From Gemmatimonadaceae bacterium (GTDB lineage: Bacteria > Gemmatimonadota > Gemmatimonadetes > Gemmatimonadales > Gemmatimonadaceae): a stretch of 64,000 bases of DNA. Positions 52,001-61,347 of this stretch are shown piece by piece. The stretch covers positions 38,695 through 102,694 of the forward strand of contig DASUHB010000067.1 in the NCBI GenBank assembly GCA_036273715.1, written 5' to 3'. A program made the position numbers and the translations under genes. The first letter of the stretch is position 1. Each line of letters begins with the position of its first letter. The notes under the pieces were generated by a model. The model did not search any database, was not told where the DNA came from, and worked only from the letters and a program-made list of their open reading frames with translations.

Positions 52001-52323
52001 ATGGTGGACACACCAGATCCGCCGAACGCGGGCGCCGCGTCATCGGCGGCCGGCGCGCCGAGCGAGCGCCTAACGGAAGGCGACGTCGCTCGCTTCCGCG
52101 CCAACCGGCAAGCCGAGATCGACAGTGCGGCCTTGTATCGCGCGCTGTCCGAGTCGGAGACGGACGCACGCCTGGCGAGCGTGTTCCGGCGCCTCTCCGA
52201 GACCGAGAGCGGACACGCCGACTTCTGGGCACGGCTGCTCGCGCCATCGTGCTGTTCGGCATCGTCGCCGCCGGCCTGACGTACGCCGTCGGGCGTTTGC
52301 TGGGCGCACAGATCGCCGGATGA
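52001..52323 (+). pseudogene. VIT1/CCC1-family iron transporter remnant with internal deletion
   Basis: From ATG 52001 the frame encodes a Pro/Ala tail and a ferritin-like helical start, FRANRQAEIDSAALYRAL and VFRRLSETESGHADFWARLL, which is the N-terminal rubrerythrin-type domain of fused VIT1 iron/manganese transporters. At about 52240 the frame turns to PSCCSASSPPA and stops. In the next frame the same bases read AIVLFGIVAAGLTYAVGRLLG and a stop at 52323, the last membrane helix of the same family. The whole transporter core between them is missing and the ends are out of frame, so the gene is a deletion relic. Confidence 0.72.
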
Positions 52324-52338
52324 TCGCGCGTGGCGGCG

Positions 52339-52914
52339 TTAGGCCGGTGTGCCGCCGGCGACGGCGGGCTCCGGCAGCGACGCCGCGAATTCACCGGCGA
52401 ACCTCGCGACCTGGTCCCAATCGGTGAGCTCGTAGTCGCGCGAGGTGTCAGTTGGGCCGCCGGCCCGGCGGCTGATGCGCTTGAGCAGCATCCGCGTGAA
52501 CACGCCGTATTTCGTGAACGCCATGGCACCCCCGATCGTCGCCGTCATGCGCGGGTGCCAACCGGTCTTCGTCAGAAACGCGACCAGGACGCGCCGCGCG
52601 TTCGCCTGATCCTGTTCTTTGGCGCCCGCGGCTGAGCCGCTCACCGAGAAGAAAGCCGACGGCATCCCGTTCAACGCGTCCCGGTGGACGCGAACGAATC
52701 GCTCGAGATAGCGCTGGTGGTGGCCGGCAATCACCGATCCGCCGATGATCACGCCATCGTAGTCGAGCGCCGTAAACTGACCAGAGAGCGCATCGGCACA
52801 GCCTATCCGCACCGCGTGACCCGCGGCCGTCAGGACCTCCTTCATCCGTTCGGCGATCTTCGTGGTCTGCCCGTACTTCGTGCCGTAGACAATTGCGATG
52901 TGATGTGAAGACAT
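52339..52914 (-). CDS. HemG-like flavodoxin domain protein
   Basis: A 191-residue cytoplasmic FMN protein. The FMN phosphate loop is VYGTKYGQTTKIAERM at the N-terminus. It continues with YDGVIIGGSVIAGHHQRYLERFVRVHRDALNGMPSAFFSVSG and ends DWDQVARFAGEFAASL. This matches the flavodoxin family that includes menaquinone-dependent protoporphyrinogen oxidase HemG. Heme-synthesis function is possible; a general quinone or stress-related reductase is an alternative, since the neighbours are stress proteins. Confidence 0.8.
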   Translation of the reverse strand: MSSHHIAIVYGTKYGQTTKIAERMKEVLTAAGHAVRIGCADALSGQFTALDYDGVIIGGSVIAGHHQRYLERFVRVHRDALNGMPSAFFSVSGSAAGAKEQDQANARRVLVAFLTKTGWHPRMTATIGGAMAFTKYGVFTRMLLKRISRRAGGPTDTSRDYELTDWDQVARFAGEFAASLPEPAVAGGTPA

Positions 52915-53066
52915 GACGCACCCCGCAGGCTTGGTTTCCGATTCGACTCTTGGTGTAAACGTGTCTCGCTCGAACGCGACGGACAGTCAGGAGCCCTGAG
53001 GAACGTGCGTCCTCCGTCGCCTGACGCGGGCCACGCGGACGAGGCGCCGCTCGGCCTCGTGTGACC

Positions 53067-54011
53067 TCAGACCGCGGGCGGCGTAATCAACAGGGAACAC
53101 GGCGCGCGGCGCACCAGTGCGGCGGTCACGGAACCGACGAGCAGGCTCTCGTCGCCATCGTGCCGTTGTCGCCCGACCACGAGCACGTCGGCGCCACGAC
53201 GCCCGGCGAAGGCGAGCAGCGTTCGAGGCACGGTGCCGTGCACCACCACCGTCTCCACCTTTGCCCCTGCTGGCACCGACAGTGTCTCGATGAGACCCTG
53301 GAACGCCGCGGCCCAATCGTTTTCGCGGACCATCCGCGTGACTTCATCGAGATTCGCGATCGCCGCGTCGAAGTCGGACTCGATGTGCACGAAAACGAGT
53401 CTCGCGCACCCTGTGAACAACCGGCACGCCAAGCGTGCCGCGGCGTTGCTTTCCGGGCTGAAGTCGGCCGCGATCACAACGGTGCGGGGCATTCCGCGCA
53501 GCTCCGATGACACCGCCAGCACGGGGACGCTGCACTCGCGCACGACGTGCGGCGTCGTCGCGTCGTGCACGATCCGCTCGATGAGCCGCTCGCGGCGCAA
53601 GCCCATGATCACCAGGTCCGCGCCGTGCGCGGCATCGAGGATGGCGTCGGCCGGCCTTCCTAACGGAACGCGAATGCGCCACGGGGGCCGGGCGCCGGTG
53701 CGGTCGGCCAGATACCGGCGGATCTCGAGCCGCCGCAGCCGCTGCTCGCCACGTACCATCGCCTCACCGGCGGTGGCGACCGGCACGCCGACGGTCAGCC
53801 ACGCCGCCGCCATGGGATCGACGACGCTCATCGCTTCGGCTTTCGCGCGATGCGCTTTCGTCAACGCCATCGCCGTGTCGATCACCGCATTGGCGTGCGC
53901 ACCTGCTTCGTCGAGCGCGACCAGCACTCGCAGCGCCGCGTGCGATTTGGCTGACCTCGCCGGCTGCCGCCGCACGCGTTTGGATGATTTCTTCGCTCGC
54001 AACGTAGGCAT
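53067..54011 (-). CDS. Tandem universal stress protein
   Basis: A 314-residue protein with a Lys/Arg-rich N-terminal tail and two Usp domains: LRVLVALDEAGAHANAVIDTAMAL with ADLVIMGLRRERLIERIVHD, then RTVVIAADFSPESNAAARLA with ADVLVVGRQRHDGDESLLVGSVTAAL. The second loop is a variant of the ATP-binding GxxG. Third Usp gene in 5 kb. It is divergent from the P-type ATPase gene 164 bp away, and GGAGG lies upstream of the ATG. Confidence 0.88.
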   Translation of the reverse strand: MPTLRAKKSSKRVRRQPARSAKSHAALRVLVALDEAGAHANAVIDTAMALTKAHRAKAEAMSVVDPMAAAWLTVGVPVATAGEAMVRGEQRLRRLEIRRYLADRTGARPPWRIRVPLGRPADAILDAAHGADLVIMGLRRERLIERIVHDATTPHVVRECSVPVLAVSSELRGMPRTVVIAADFSPESNAAARLACRLFTGCARLVFVHIESDFDAAIANLDEVTRMVRENDWAAAFQGLIETLSVPAGAKVETVVVHGTVPRTLLAFAGRRGADVLVVGRQRHDGDESLLVGSVTAALVRRAPCSLLITPPAV

Positions 54012-54175
54012 CGTTCCTCCTCGGAGTCGCTGTCGCCTGGACAGAGGTTACGGGCGGATGCGCGTCGGGTCTGTCGGGAAAAGTGGGGAGCCAGGGTCAC
54101 GGAACCCCTGACAGCCACGGGATTCCGCGGACAGTTTTATTCTCGAGACCCAACTTCAGTCGAAGGTCGCCACCG

Positions 54176-56119
54176 ATGGCAGGTCATGGCGCGGGCAGGA
54201 CATGGCGATGGTTGAGCAGCACGGCCGTGCCGGCGAGCGCGCTCCTGCTTCTCGGCGCGGGCGCCGTGGCGCGCCTTGGGTGGCCGGCGACTCGTGCCGG
54301 CACAATCATCTGGACCGTCGGCCTGCTCGTTACCGGTGCGCCCACGGTGTTTCACACGCTGCGCAACGTGGTCGCCGGTCGCTTTGCTGCGGACCTCGTT
54401 GCCACCCTGGCGATCATCGGCGCGGTCTGGCTCGCCCAACCCGTGGCCGGGTTGGTGATCGTCCTGATGCAGACCGGCGGCGAGGCCCTCGAGCGCTTTG
54501 CCGAAGGACGCGCATCGGACGCCGTGCGCGCGCTGGAAGAGGCGGCGCCGCGCACCGCGCACCGGATCCAGGGTGCGCAACTCGAGGACATCGGCGTCGA
54601 TGACATCCGCGTCGGCGATGTGCTCCTCGTTAGGCCCGGCGAGCTGATGCCGTCCGATTCGCTCGTCATCGATGGGCGCTCGCACGTGGACGTTTCGCGG
54701 CTGACGGGCGAACCGCTGCCGGTGTCGGCGCAGGCCGGTGCACGGCTCATGAGCGGCACCGTGAACGGCGAAGGCACGTTGACGGTGCGCGCGCTTGCCG
54801 TCGCGGGCGAGAGCCAGTACGCGCACATCGTGGCGCTCGTCGCGTCGGCACAGGCGAGCAAGGCGCGGCTGCAGCGGCTCGCCGACCGCTACGCCGTGTG
54901 GTTCACGCCCTTCACGCTCGCGGTGTGCGCGGTCGTGTTTGCGGTCACGCGCGATCCGGTTCGCGTGCTGGCGGTGTTGGTCGTGGCCACGCCGTGTCCG
55001 CTCATTCTCGCGACGCCGATCGCGTTCATCGGCGGGATCAACCTCGCGGCGCAGCGCCACATCATCGTCCGCACGGGTGACGCGCTCGAGCGCCTCGCCG
55101 GCATCACGACGCTGGTGTTCGACAAGACGGGCACCTTGACCATCGGACGTCCGGCCGTGCATCGGGTCGTGCCGGCTCGCGGCCTAACAGAGAACGATGT
55201 TCTCCGCGCCGCCGGGGCCGTGGAGCAGGGATCGAGCCATCTCCTGGCGCGCACGTTGGTCGAAGCGGCCGAGGAGCGCGGCGTCGCGCTGCCCCCGGCA
55301 CGCCACGTGATCGAGTCGGCGGGGCGCGGTGTGACCGGGGAGGTCGAAGACCGCCGCGTGAGCGTCGGCGCGCGGTCGTTCGTCCTGGCGCAGTATCCCG
55401 ACATCGCGGCGGGGTTAGACGAGCTGGACCACGCCGGAGGCCTCGAGGCGTACGTCGCGATCGACGGCCGCGCGGCCGGGGTCGTGGAATACGCGGACCG
55501 CCTGCGCCCGGAGCTCCATGCCGCCATGGCGCAGCTCGCGCGCTTGGGCCTAACGGACTCCGTGCTCTTGTCGGGCGACCGCGTGGCCAACGCGCGCGCG
55601 GTCGCCGCTGCCGCCGGCATCGAAGAAATTGCCGGCGACCTCATGCCCGAAGACAAGGTGGACGCGGTTCGACGACTGGTCGCCGAGGGCCGCGGCGTGC
55701 TCATGGTCGGCGACGGCACCAACGACGCGCCGGCGCTCAGCGCCGCGACGGTGGGCGTGGCGCTCGCCGGACATGGCGGCGGCATCACGGCCGAAGCGGC
55801 CGACGTCGTGGTCCTGACCGACGATCTGCGTTCGGTACCCGAGGTCATTGGCATTGGCCGCCGCACCATGCGCATCGCGCGCCAGAGCATCCGGGTCGGC
55901 CTCGGCCTGAGCGGACTCGCCATGGTATTCGCCGCGTTCGGCCTCATCGCCCCGGCCGTCGGTGCCGTGCTCCAGGAGATCATCGACATCGCGGTCATCG
56001 TCAATGCGCTTCGGGCACGTCGGCCCGGCCCATCGTCACCTGCGCAACGCACCGGCGGGGGGGCCGGGGAATGCGTCAGTGCCCCACGTCGGGGCGTTGC
56101 ACGACATGGCGTCGGGTGA
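54176..56119 (+). CDS. P1B-type metal-exporting ATPase without N-terminal metal-binding domain
   Basis: A 647-residue inner-membrane ATPase. Membrane helices start near residue 10; there is no N-terminal CxxC domain. The actuator loop has LTGEPLP, the metal-site helix reads ATPCPLILATPIA (about 270), phosphorylation Asp is in FDKTGTLTIG (about 316), and the hinge is GDGTNDAPAL. The TPC triplet resembles the SPC of P1B-4 pumps, which export Co, Zn or Fe, not the CPC of copper pumps. Metal export to the periplasm is inferred; specificity is unknown. Start at 54176 fits the family; an earlier in-frame start at 54083 adds no conserved sequence. Confidence 0.9.
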   Translation: MAGHGAGRTWRWLSSTAVPASALLLLGAGAVARLGWPATRAGTIIWTVGLLVTGAPTVFHTLRNVVAGRFAADLVATLAIIGAVWLAQPVAGLVIVLMQTGGEALERFAEGRASDAVRALEEAAPRTAHRIQGAQLEDIGVDDIRVGDVLLVRPGELMPSDSLVIDGRSHVDVSRLTGEPLPVSAQAGARLMSGTVNGEGTLTVRALAVAGESQYAHIVALVASAQASKARLQRLADRYAVWFTPFTLAVCAVVFAVTRDPVRVLAVLVVATPCPLILATPIAFIGGINLAAQRHIIVRTGDALERLAGITTLVFDKTGTLTIGRPAVHRVVPARGLTENDVLRAAGAVEQGSSHLLARTLVEAAEERGVALPPARHVIESAGRGVTGEVEDRRVSVGARSFVLAQYPDIAAGLDELDHAGGLEAYVAIDGRAAGVVEYADRLRPELHAAMAQLARLGLTDSVLLSGDRVANARAVAAAAGIEEIAGDLMPEDKVDAVRRLVAEGRGVLMVGDGTNDAPALSAATVGVALAGHGGGITAEAADVVVLTDDLRSVPEVIGIGRRTMRIARQSIRVGLGLSGLAMVFAAFGLIAPAVGAVLQEIIDIAVIVNALRARRPGPSSPAQRTGGGAGECVSAPRRGVARHGVG

Positions 56120-56179
56120 TACCTGACACCTGGGAAGCTATCGTACGCTATCCTAACAGCAGGTGCGGAACCAGCACCG

Positions 56180-56701
56180 ATGGGAGGAATGATGCCTGAC
56201 CACGCAGCGCCGAACTTTCGCCCGTTGGAGCGGGACGAAAGCCAGGCGATTTTGTCGCGCAACCATGTTGGGCGCATCGCCTACAGCTTTCACGACCGCG
56301 TCGACATCGAGCCAATCAGCTACGTGTGCGACGGCGGGTGGATCTATGGCCGTACCTCGCCTGGCACCAAGCTCACGACGCTCAGCCACCATCGGTGGGT
56401 CGCATTCGAGGTCGATGAAATCGACGGCCCGTTCGATTGGCGCAGCGTGGTCGTGCACGGCACGGTGTACTGGCTGACGTCCGATCTATCAGACGCGTCG
56501 GAGGACGAAGTGCAAGCGGGCCTGACACTGCTGCGCACCGTCTTTCCGGAAACGCTGACCGGGGATGATCCGACGCCGTTTCGCACGGTGCTGTTCCGTC
56601 TATCGACGTCCGAGATCACGGGGCGTTGCGCCAGCAGTCAGCCCGCCGCCGCGCGGGCGACTGACGCGCGCTCCTCGAACCGCGCGCCGGAGCGGGCATG
56701 A
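56180..56701 (+). CDS. Pyridoxamine 5'-phosphate oxidase-like flavin-binding protein
   Basis: A 173-residue cytoplasmic protein of the split-barrel flavin-binding fold. It has FRPLERDESQAILSRNHVGRIAYSFHDRVDIEPISYV, the opening of the NimA/PNPOx-like group (shown in parts), then TKLTTLSHHRWVAFEVDEI and SVVVHGTVYWL. FMN- or F420-dependent redox chemistry on a small molecule is expected. Three candidate starts (56180, 56189, 56192) follow a GGGAGG; I give the first. Its stop overlaps the sensor kinase start (ATGA), so it belongs to the same transcript. Confidence 0.82.
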   Translation: MGGMMPDHAAPNFRPLERDESQAILSRNHVGRIAYSFHDRVDIEPISYVCDGGWIYGRTSPGTKLTTLSHHRWVAFEVDEIDGPFDWRSVVVHGTVYWLTSDLSDASEDEVQAGLTLLRTVFPETLTGDDPTPFRTVLFRLSTSEITGRCASSQPAAARATDARSSNRAPERA

Positions 56702-57750
56702 ATCGCGGCCTGACGAGCGTCGTTAGGCGTCTGCTCCGGCTGCCTCTGGCGGCGAAGCTGGCGGGCGCCAACGCGCTTCTGTTGCTGGTGGCATTCGCCG
56801 GATTCGACGCCGCGTACCGCGGTCCCCTCGCGTGGCCGGCAATGGCGATCGCGGTCATCGCGGTGCTGCTCGGCGTCGGGATCAACATCGGGCTCGTGAC
56901 GGTCGCGTTGAGGCCGCTGCACGACCTGCACACTACGGCCGAGCGCGTCTCGCACGGGGATCTGGCTGCGCGCGTCCCCACCTCTCTGGTCGCGGACGCG
57001 GCGCTCGACCGGGTGAGCAGCACCTTCAACCTGCTCCTCGACCGTGTGATGGCCGAGCGCGAGCGCATCCGACAACTGGCGTCCCAAGCGATCGAGGCCG
57101 GCGACCGCGAGCGCGCCGCCCTCGCCGCCGAGCTGCACGATTCGACCGCCCAGTCCATCGCGGGTATTTCCTACCAGCTCAGTGCCGCCGAACGGATGAG
57201 CAAGGATCCGGAGGTCACCGCCCGGTTGGTGGCCGTTCGCGAAGCGGTGAACGGGATTCTCGAGGGAGTGCGCCTGCTGTCTCACACCGTTTATCCACGC
57301 ATTCTCGATGACCTGGGCCTCGCGAGCGCCTTGCGTGAGCTCGGGAAAAGTATGGCAGTGGACATCGGTCCGGCCATCAGCGTGGAGGTGTCGGAGTTCG
57401 CCCAATCCGCGGCCAAGCGGCTGCCTGTCGAGCGCGCTGCGGTATTGTATCGTGTGGCGCAGGAATCGTTGCGCAACGCGTTGCGGCATGCGAACGCGTC
57501 ACGCATCCTTGTGCGTCTCGACGCCACTGCGGACACGTTCACCCTTGTGGTGCAGGACGATGGAGTGGGGTTCGACCCGGCCCAACCGGGGATCGAATCG
57601 TCGGGGTTGGGCTTGTTCACGGCGCGTGAGCGCGTCAGCTTGGCTCAGGGCAGCTTCGATCTGGTCACGCGGCCGGGCAGTGGCACGACGGTGACTGCGT
57701 CCATTCCGGCCATGCTCGCGGCCGTTGCGCCGCGGCGTGCATCGTACTGA
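56698..57750 (+). CDS. NarL-type sensor histidine kinase (HAMP, HisKA_3)
   Basis: A 350-residue membrane kinase. Two hydrophobic segments (LLLLVAFAGFDAAY and AIAVIAVLLGVGINIGLV) enclose almost no periplasmic domain. A HAMP region follows (LRPLHDLHTTAERVSHGDL). The dimerisation box has DRERAALAAELHDSTAQSI with His147 as phospho-acceptor. The ATPase domain has EESLRNALRHANA-like RVAQESLRNALRHA, VQDDGVGFDP and SGLGLFTARERV. It should phosphorylate the response regulator encoded 12 bp downstream. The tiny periplasmic loop suggests sensing within the membrane or cytoplasm. Confidence 0.92.
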   Translation: MNRGLTSVVRRLLRLPLAAKLAGANALLLLVAFAGFDAAYRGPLAWPAMAIAVIAVLLGVGINIGLVTVALRPLHDLHTTAERVSHGDLAARVPTSLVADAALDRVSSTFNLLLDRVMAERERIRQLASQAIEAGDRERAALAAELHDSTAQSIAGISYQLSAAERMSKDPEVTARLVAVREAVNGILEGVRLLSHTVYPRILDDLGLASALRELGKSMAVDIGPAISVEVSEFAQSAAKRLPVERAAVLYRVAQESLRNALRHANASRILVRLDATADTFTLVVQDDGVGFDPAQPGIESSGLGLFTARERVSLAQGSFDLVTRPGSGTTVTASIPAMLAAVAPRRASY

Positions 57751-57762
57751 CAACGGAGCTCG

Positions 57763-58425
57763 ATGACAGTCGACACCATACGGGTAGTGCTCGTCGACGA
57801 CCACGCCGTCGTGCGAGCCGGACTCAAAGCCGTCCTGGCGACCGCGCCCGACATTCAGGTGATCGGCGAGGGGAGCAACGGACGCGAGGCCGTCGCGCTG
57901 GCCGAGCGGTTGAAGCCGGAGGTGGTGATCACGGATCTCTCGATGCCGGACCTCGACGGAGCGGGGGTGATCAGGGAAATCGTCGCCAAGAACATTCCAT
58001 CGCGCGTGCTCGTGCTCACGATGCACACCGAAGAGGAATACCTCGTACCGTTGCTCGAGGCCGGCGCGGCGGGCTACCTCGTGAAGAGCGTGGCCGACCG
58101 CGAGCTGATCGCCGCGGTGCGTTCGGTGGCGCACGGCGAGACCTACGTCCAACCGGCCGCCGCCCGCATCCTGGCGCGCGAGCTCACCAAGAAGGACGCG
58201 GCCGAGCCGAACCGTCAACGATACGAGCAGCTCACGCCGCGTGAGCGAGACGTGCTCCGGCTCATCGCGCAGGGCTACTCGGCCCCGGAAATCGGTTCCC
58301 AGTTAGGCATCAGCCCGAAGACGGTGGACACCTACAAGCAGCGCATCGAGGAGAAGCTCGGCCTCGCGCATCGGTCGGACTACGTGCAGTTCGCGTTCAA
58401 GCTCGGACTGCTGGGCAAGAGTTAG
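57763..58425 (+). CDS. NarL/FixJ-family response regulator
   Basis: A 220-residue DNA-binding regulator. The receiver domain has VVLVDDHAVVRAGL, phosphorylation Asp58 in VVITDLSMPD and the conserved Lys in YLVKSVAD. The LuxR-type HTH is in LTPRERDVLRLIAQGYSAPEIGSQLGISPKTVDTYKQRI (read over residues about 155-195). It is paired with the kinase upstream. Its stop TAG is provided by a GTTAGGC heptamer. The nirK and nosZ genes 2-3 kb downstream are plausible targets, without direct evidence. Confidence 0.94.
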   Translation: MTVDTIRVVLVDDHAVVRAGLKAVLATAPDIQVIGEGSNGREAVALAERLKPEVVITDLSMPDLDGAGVIREIVAKNIPSRVLVLTMHTEEEYLVPLLEAGAAGYLVKSVADRELIAAVRSVAHGETYVQPAAARILARELTKKDAAEPNRQRYEQLTPRERDVLRLIAQGYSAPEIGSQLGISPKTVDTYKQRIEEKLGLAHRSDYVQFAFKLGLLGKS

Positions 58426-58463
58426 GCGCGAGTCAGGCGGAAACGGGACGCCTCGACGCTGTC

Positions 58464-60326
58464 ATGCCGCTCACTGCGAATCGCACGGTCACGGCCGCGC
58501 TCTGGATCGCGCTCGTCGCCGCCATGGCGGGTGCGGGAATGTTGCTCGCGGCCATGTGGCGCGGATTGCTCACGCCTCGCGGCGTGCCGATCGTCGGCGC
58601 CGCACTGTTCCTGTGCGCGGCAGGGGCGGTCGCCTACGCCCTCGTCCGCACGCACATCGTCGGCCTGCGCGTCCGCGCGCTGCAGGACGTGGAGCACGAC
58701 CTCCGCGTCTCGGAAGCGAAATTCGCGGGGATCCTCGACATCGCGGCCGACGCGATCATCAGCGTGGACGATGCCCAACGGATCATCCATTTCAACACGG
58801 GCGCGGAGGTGATCTTCGGGTACACGCGAGGCGAGATGATCGGCCAGCCGCTCGAGCGACTCATCCCCGAGCGCTTCCGCGCGGCGCACGCCGGGCACAT
58901 GCGCCGCTTTGCGTCCGGAACCGAGACCGCACGGCGCATGGGAGAGCGTCGCGAGATCTTCGGCCTTCGGCGCGGCAACATCGAGTTTCCCGCCGAGGCG
59001 TCCATCTCACGGCTCTCGACGCCGACGGGGATGCTGTTCACCGTCGTCCTGCGCGACATCACCGAGCGCAAGCGCGTGGAGCACGAACAGCGGTTTCTCG
59101 CCACGCTCGGCGAAGAGCTCGCGCGCTCGCTCGACTACGAGGCGACGGCGCAGCTCGCGGCAAATGTCGCGGTGCCCGAACTTGCCGACGCATGCGTGCT
59201 GGACCTGCTCGACGGCGACCAGATGACGCGCCGCATCGTGAGCGATTGCGGGCCCGAGCACACGCGCACGCCGCTGGCCGCGCTGGCCGCGGCCGGTCCC
59301 GTTGGGCATGATTCGCCGTCGCGGGTGATCGACGTCCTGCGCACGCGGCGCGCCGAGCTCGTGGCCACCGTCACCGACGACTGGCTCGAAGCCCACACCG
59401 ACGACACGCCTAACGTGTCGGCCGCATGGCGGTCGCTCGACCTTCGCTCCTTGATGATCCTGCCGCTCGTGACCCGCGAGCACCTGCTGGGTGCGCTCAC
59501 GCTGATGGCGGCCGGCCCCCGTCGTCAGTATGAACCGTCGGACCTCGCCTTCGCCGAGGAGATCGCCCGGCGACTGGCGCTCGCGCTCGACAATGCGCGC
59601 CTCTACCACGCGGCGCGCACGGCAACGCGGGCCCGCGACGAGGTGCTGGGCATCGTGTCGCACGATTTGCAGAATCCGATCGCCGCCATCTCGATGGGTG
59701 CGAGCGTGCTCCGCGATCAGCCGCCGGAAGACGAGGAAGGCCGCCGACAGCTGCTGCGGATGATCGTCGACTCGACCGAATGGATGCGGCGCTTGATTCG
59801 CGACCTCCTCGACGTGTCCGCCATCGAGGCCGGCCACTTGTCGGTCGAGCGCCAGGGCGAACCGCCGGCGACGATCGTAGCCGCGGCCACGCGAATGTTA
59901 GGCACGGCGCTCGCCGAGCGCTCGCTTGCGCTCGAGCTGTCGGTGCCCGATGACCTTCCGTTCGTCGACGTGGACGCGGCGCGCATCGAACAGGTCCTCA
60001 TGAATCTTCTCGGCAACGCGATCAAGTTCACGCCGCCGGGCGGCCGCATCGCGATTCGCGCGACGCCGAACGCGTCGCGGCTGGAAGTGTCCGTGGCCGA
60101 TTCGGGGATCGGGATCCCAGTCGAGGAGCAGACGCACGTGTTCGAGCGCTTCTGGCAGGCGCGCCATTCCAGCCGGCGCCGCGGCGCGGGACTCGGACTG
60201 GCGATCTCCAAAGGCATCATCGAAGCGCACGGCGGCCGCATCTGGGTGACGAGCACGCCGGGGGAGGGCAGCACGTTCACGTTCACGCTGCCGCTCGCCC
60301 CGGCGTCCGTACGCGCATCGCGCTGA
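58464..60326 (+). CDS. PAS-GAF hybrid sensor histidine kinase
   Basis: A 620-residue membrane-bound kinase. Two N-terminal membrane helices (about 8-30 and 38-62) are followed by a PAS domain (FAGILDIAADAIISVDDAQRIIHFN to RDITERKRVE), a GAF domain (about 215-370, with LMILPLVTREHLLGALTLM), a HisKA domain with His399 in IVSHDLQNP, and an ATPase domain (NLLGNAIKFTP, DSGIGIP, GAGLGLAISKGII). No receiver is attached. It starts 38 bp after the response regulator and may feed the same regulator or another. PAS and GAF domains suggest sensing of redox, gas or a small ligand; no heme or flavin ligand can be assigned by eye. Confidence 0.92.
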   Translation: MPLTANRTVTAALWIALVAAMAGAGMLLAAMWRGLLTPRGVPIVGAALFLCAAGAVAYALVRTHIVGLRVRALQDVEHDLRVSEAKFAGILDIAADAIISVDDAQRIIHFNTGAEVIFGYTRGEMIGQPLERLIPERFRAAHAGHMRRFASGTETARRMGERREIFGLRRGNIEFPAEASISRLSTPTGMLFTVVLRDITERKRVEHEQRFLATLGEELARSLDYEATAQLAANVAVPELADACVLDLLDGDQMTRRIVSDCGPEHTRTPLAALAAAGPVGHDSPSRVIDVLRTRRAELVATVTDDWLEAHTDDTPNVSAAWRSLDLRSLMILPLVTREHLLGALTLMAAGPRRQYEPSDLAFAEEIARRLALALDNARLYHAARTATRARDEVLGIVSHDLQNPIAAISMGASVLRDQPPEDEEGRRQLLRMIVDSTEWMRRLIRDLLDVSAIEAGHLSVERQGEPPATIVAAATRMLGTALAERSLALELSVPDDLPFVDVDAARIEQVLMNLLGNAIKFTPPGGRIAIRATPNASRLEVSVADSGIGIPVEEQTHVFERFWQARHSSRRRGAGLGLAISKGIIEAHGGRIWVTSTPGEGSTFTFTLPLAPASVRASR

Positions 60327-60333
60327 CGCGCGA

Positions 60334-61347
60334 TCAGTGCGCCATCGTCGCGTATTGCCGCGGCGTGCCCACTTGAATCATGCCTACCGCGCCTTTCTCG
60401 GCGTCGGCGAAACTGTGCGTGACGAACGCGTAGATGCCTTCGCCGCTCTCGTTCGCCTTGAACGTCGTCTCGAACACGGCGCCGCCGCCGGCGGGAACGG
60501 GATACGTCTGCACGCCGTCGAGCGCATGCGCCGGATTGCCGTCGGGATACACGCGATCGAAGAGTGCGCCGACCACGTGGAAATCACTGTCGAGGTTCGG
60601 GCCTGCGTTCACGACGAAGAAGCGCACGCGGTCGCCGACGTTCACCTTGAGCGGATTGGCCTTGTACTGGAACGCGCGGCCGTTGAACACCACGTAGGTC
60701 GGCTGCTTGTTCTGCGCGCTGGCGTAGTCCGGCTGCAAGTCGGCGCCGGCGCTCGTGCGTTGGGCATAGAACTCGCTTTCGACGATCACGAATTCCTTGT
60801 CGGCGGTGGTGCCCCAGCCGTTCTTCGGGTCCACGATCATCGCGAAGTACATCCCCTGCATGAGGTGCATGACGACCGGCGGCGTGCCGCAGTGCACGAG
60901 GAAGGCGCCGGGGTCGCGTGCGACGAATGCGAACGTGATGGAGTCGTGGGGCATGATCATCCGATAGGCGACGTTCGCCGGAATGCGCGCGGCGTGGAAG
61001 TCGATCGAGTGGGGCATCGGTGCTTCGTTGACGACCGTGATGCGCACGGAATCGCCCTGGCGGACGCGGAGCACCGGCCCCGGCACCGTTCCGCCGAACG
61101 TCCACGCGTGATAGGGCACGCTGTCGGCAATCTGCACCGTGGCGTCCTTGATCGGGATGCGGAATTCCTTGATCGGCGCCGGCGATGCAGGCGCAAGACG
61201 CGCATCGTACGCTGGTGTCGTTGGGCGGACCGTTTTGTCGAAGTCGATTCGTTCGACGGTCGGGACGGGCTTCGCATCTCCGATCGCGGCGCCCGCGGTC
61301 GCCGCGGCGATCATCACGACCGGTACGACAAATTTCACGAACCTCAT
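60334..61347 (-). CDS. nirK: Copper-containing nitrite reductase (AniA-like)
   Basis: A 337-residue periplasmic enzyme reducing nitrite to NO. Signal peptide to about residue 20. Two cupredoxin domains. Ligands match NirK spacing: His113 and His118 with the catalytic Asp116 in PHSIDFHAA, His152-Cys153 in VHCG, His161 and Met166 of the type 1 site, catalytic His257 in SDFHVVGALFDRVY, and type 2 His311 in VTHSFADAEKGAVG. The SDFHVVG and KGAVG blocks resemble class II AniA-type enzymes. GGAGG precedes the ATG. Divergent from nosZ 380 bp away; NO reductase is not in the window, so the two steps shown are nitrite to NO and N2O to N2. Confidence 0.9.
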   Translation of the reverse strand: MRFVKFVVPVVMIAAATAGAAIGDAKPVPTVERIDFDKTVRPTTPAYDARLAPASPAPIKEFRIPIKDATVQIADSVPYHAWTFGGTVPGPVLRVRQGDSVRITVVNEAPMPHSIDFHAARIPANVAYRMIMPHDSITFAFVARDPGAFLVHCGTPPVVMHLMQGMYFAMIVDPKNGWGTTADKEFVIVESEFYAQRTSAGADLQPDYASAQNKQPTYVVFNGRAFQYKANPLKVNVGDRVRFFVVNAGPNLDSDFHVVGALFDRVYPDGNPAHALDGVQTYPVPAGGGAVFETTFKANESGEGIYAFVTHSFADAEKGAVGMIQVGTPRQYATMAH

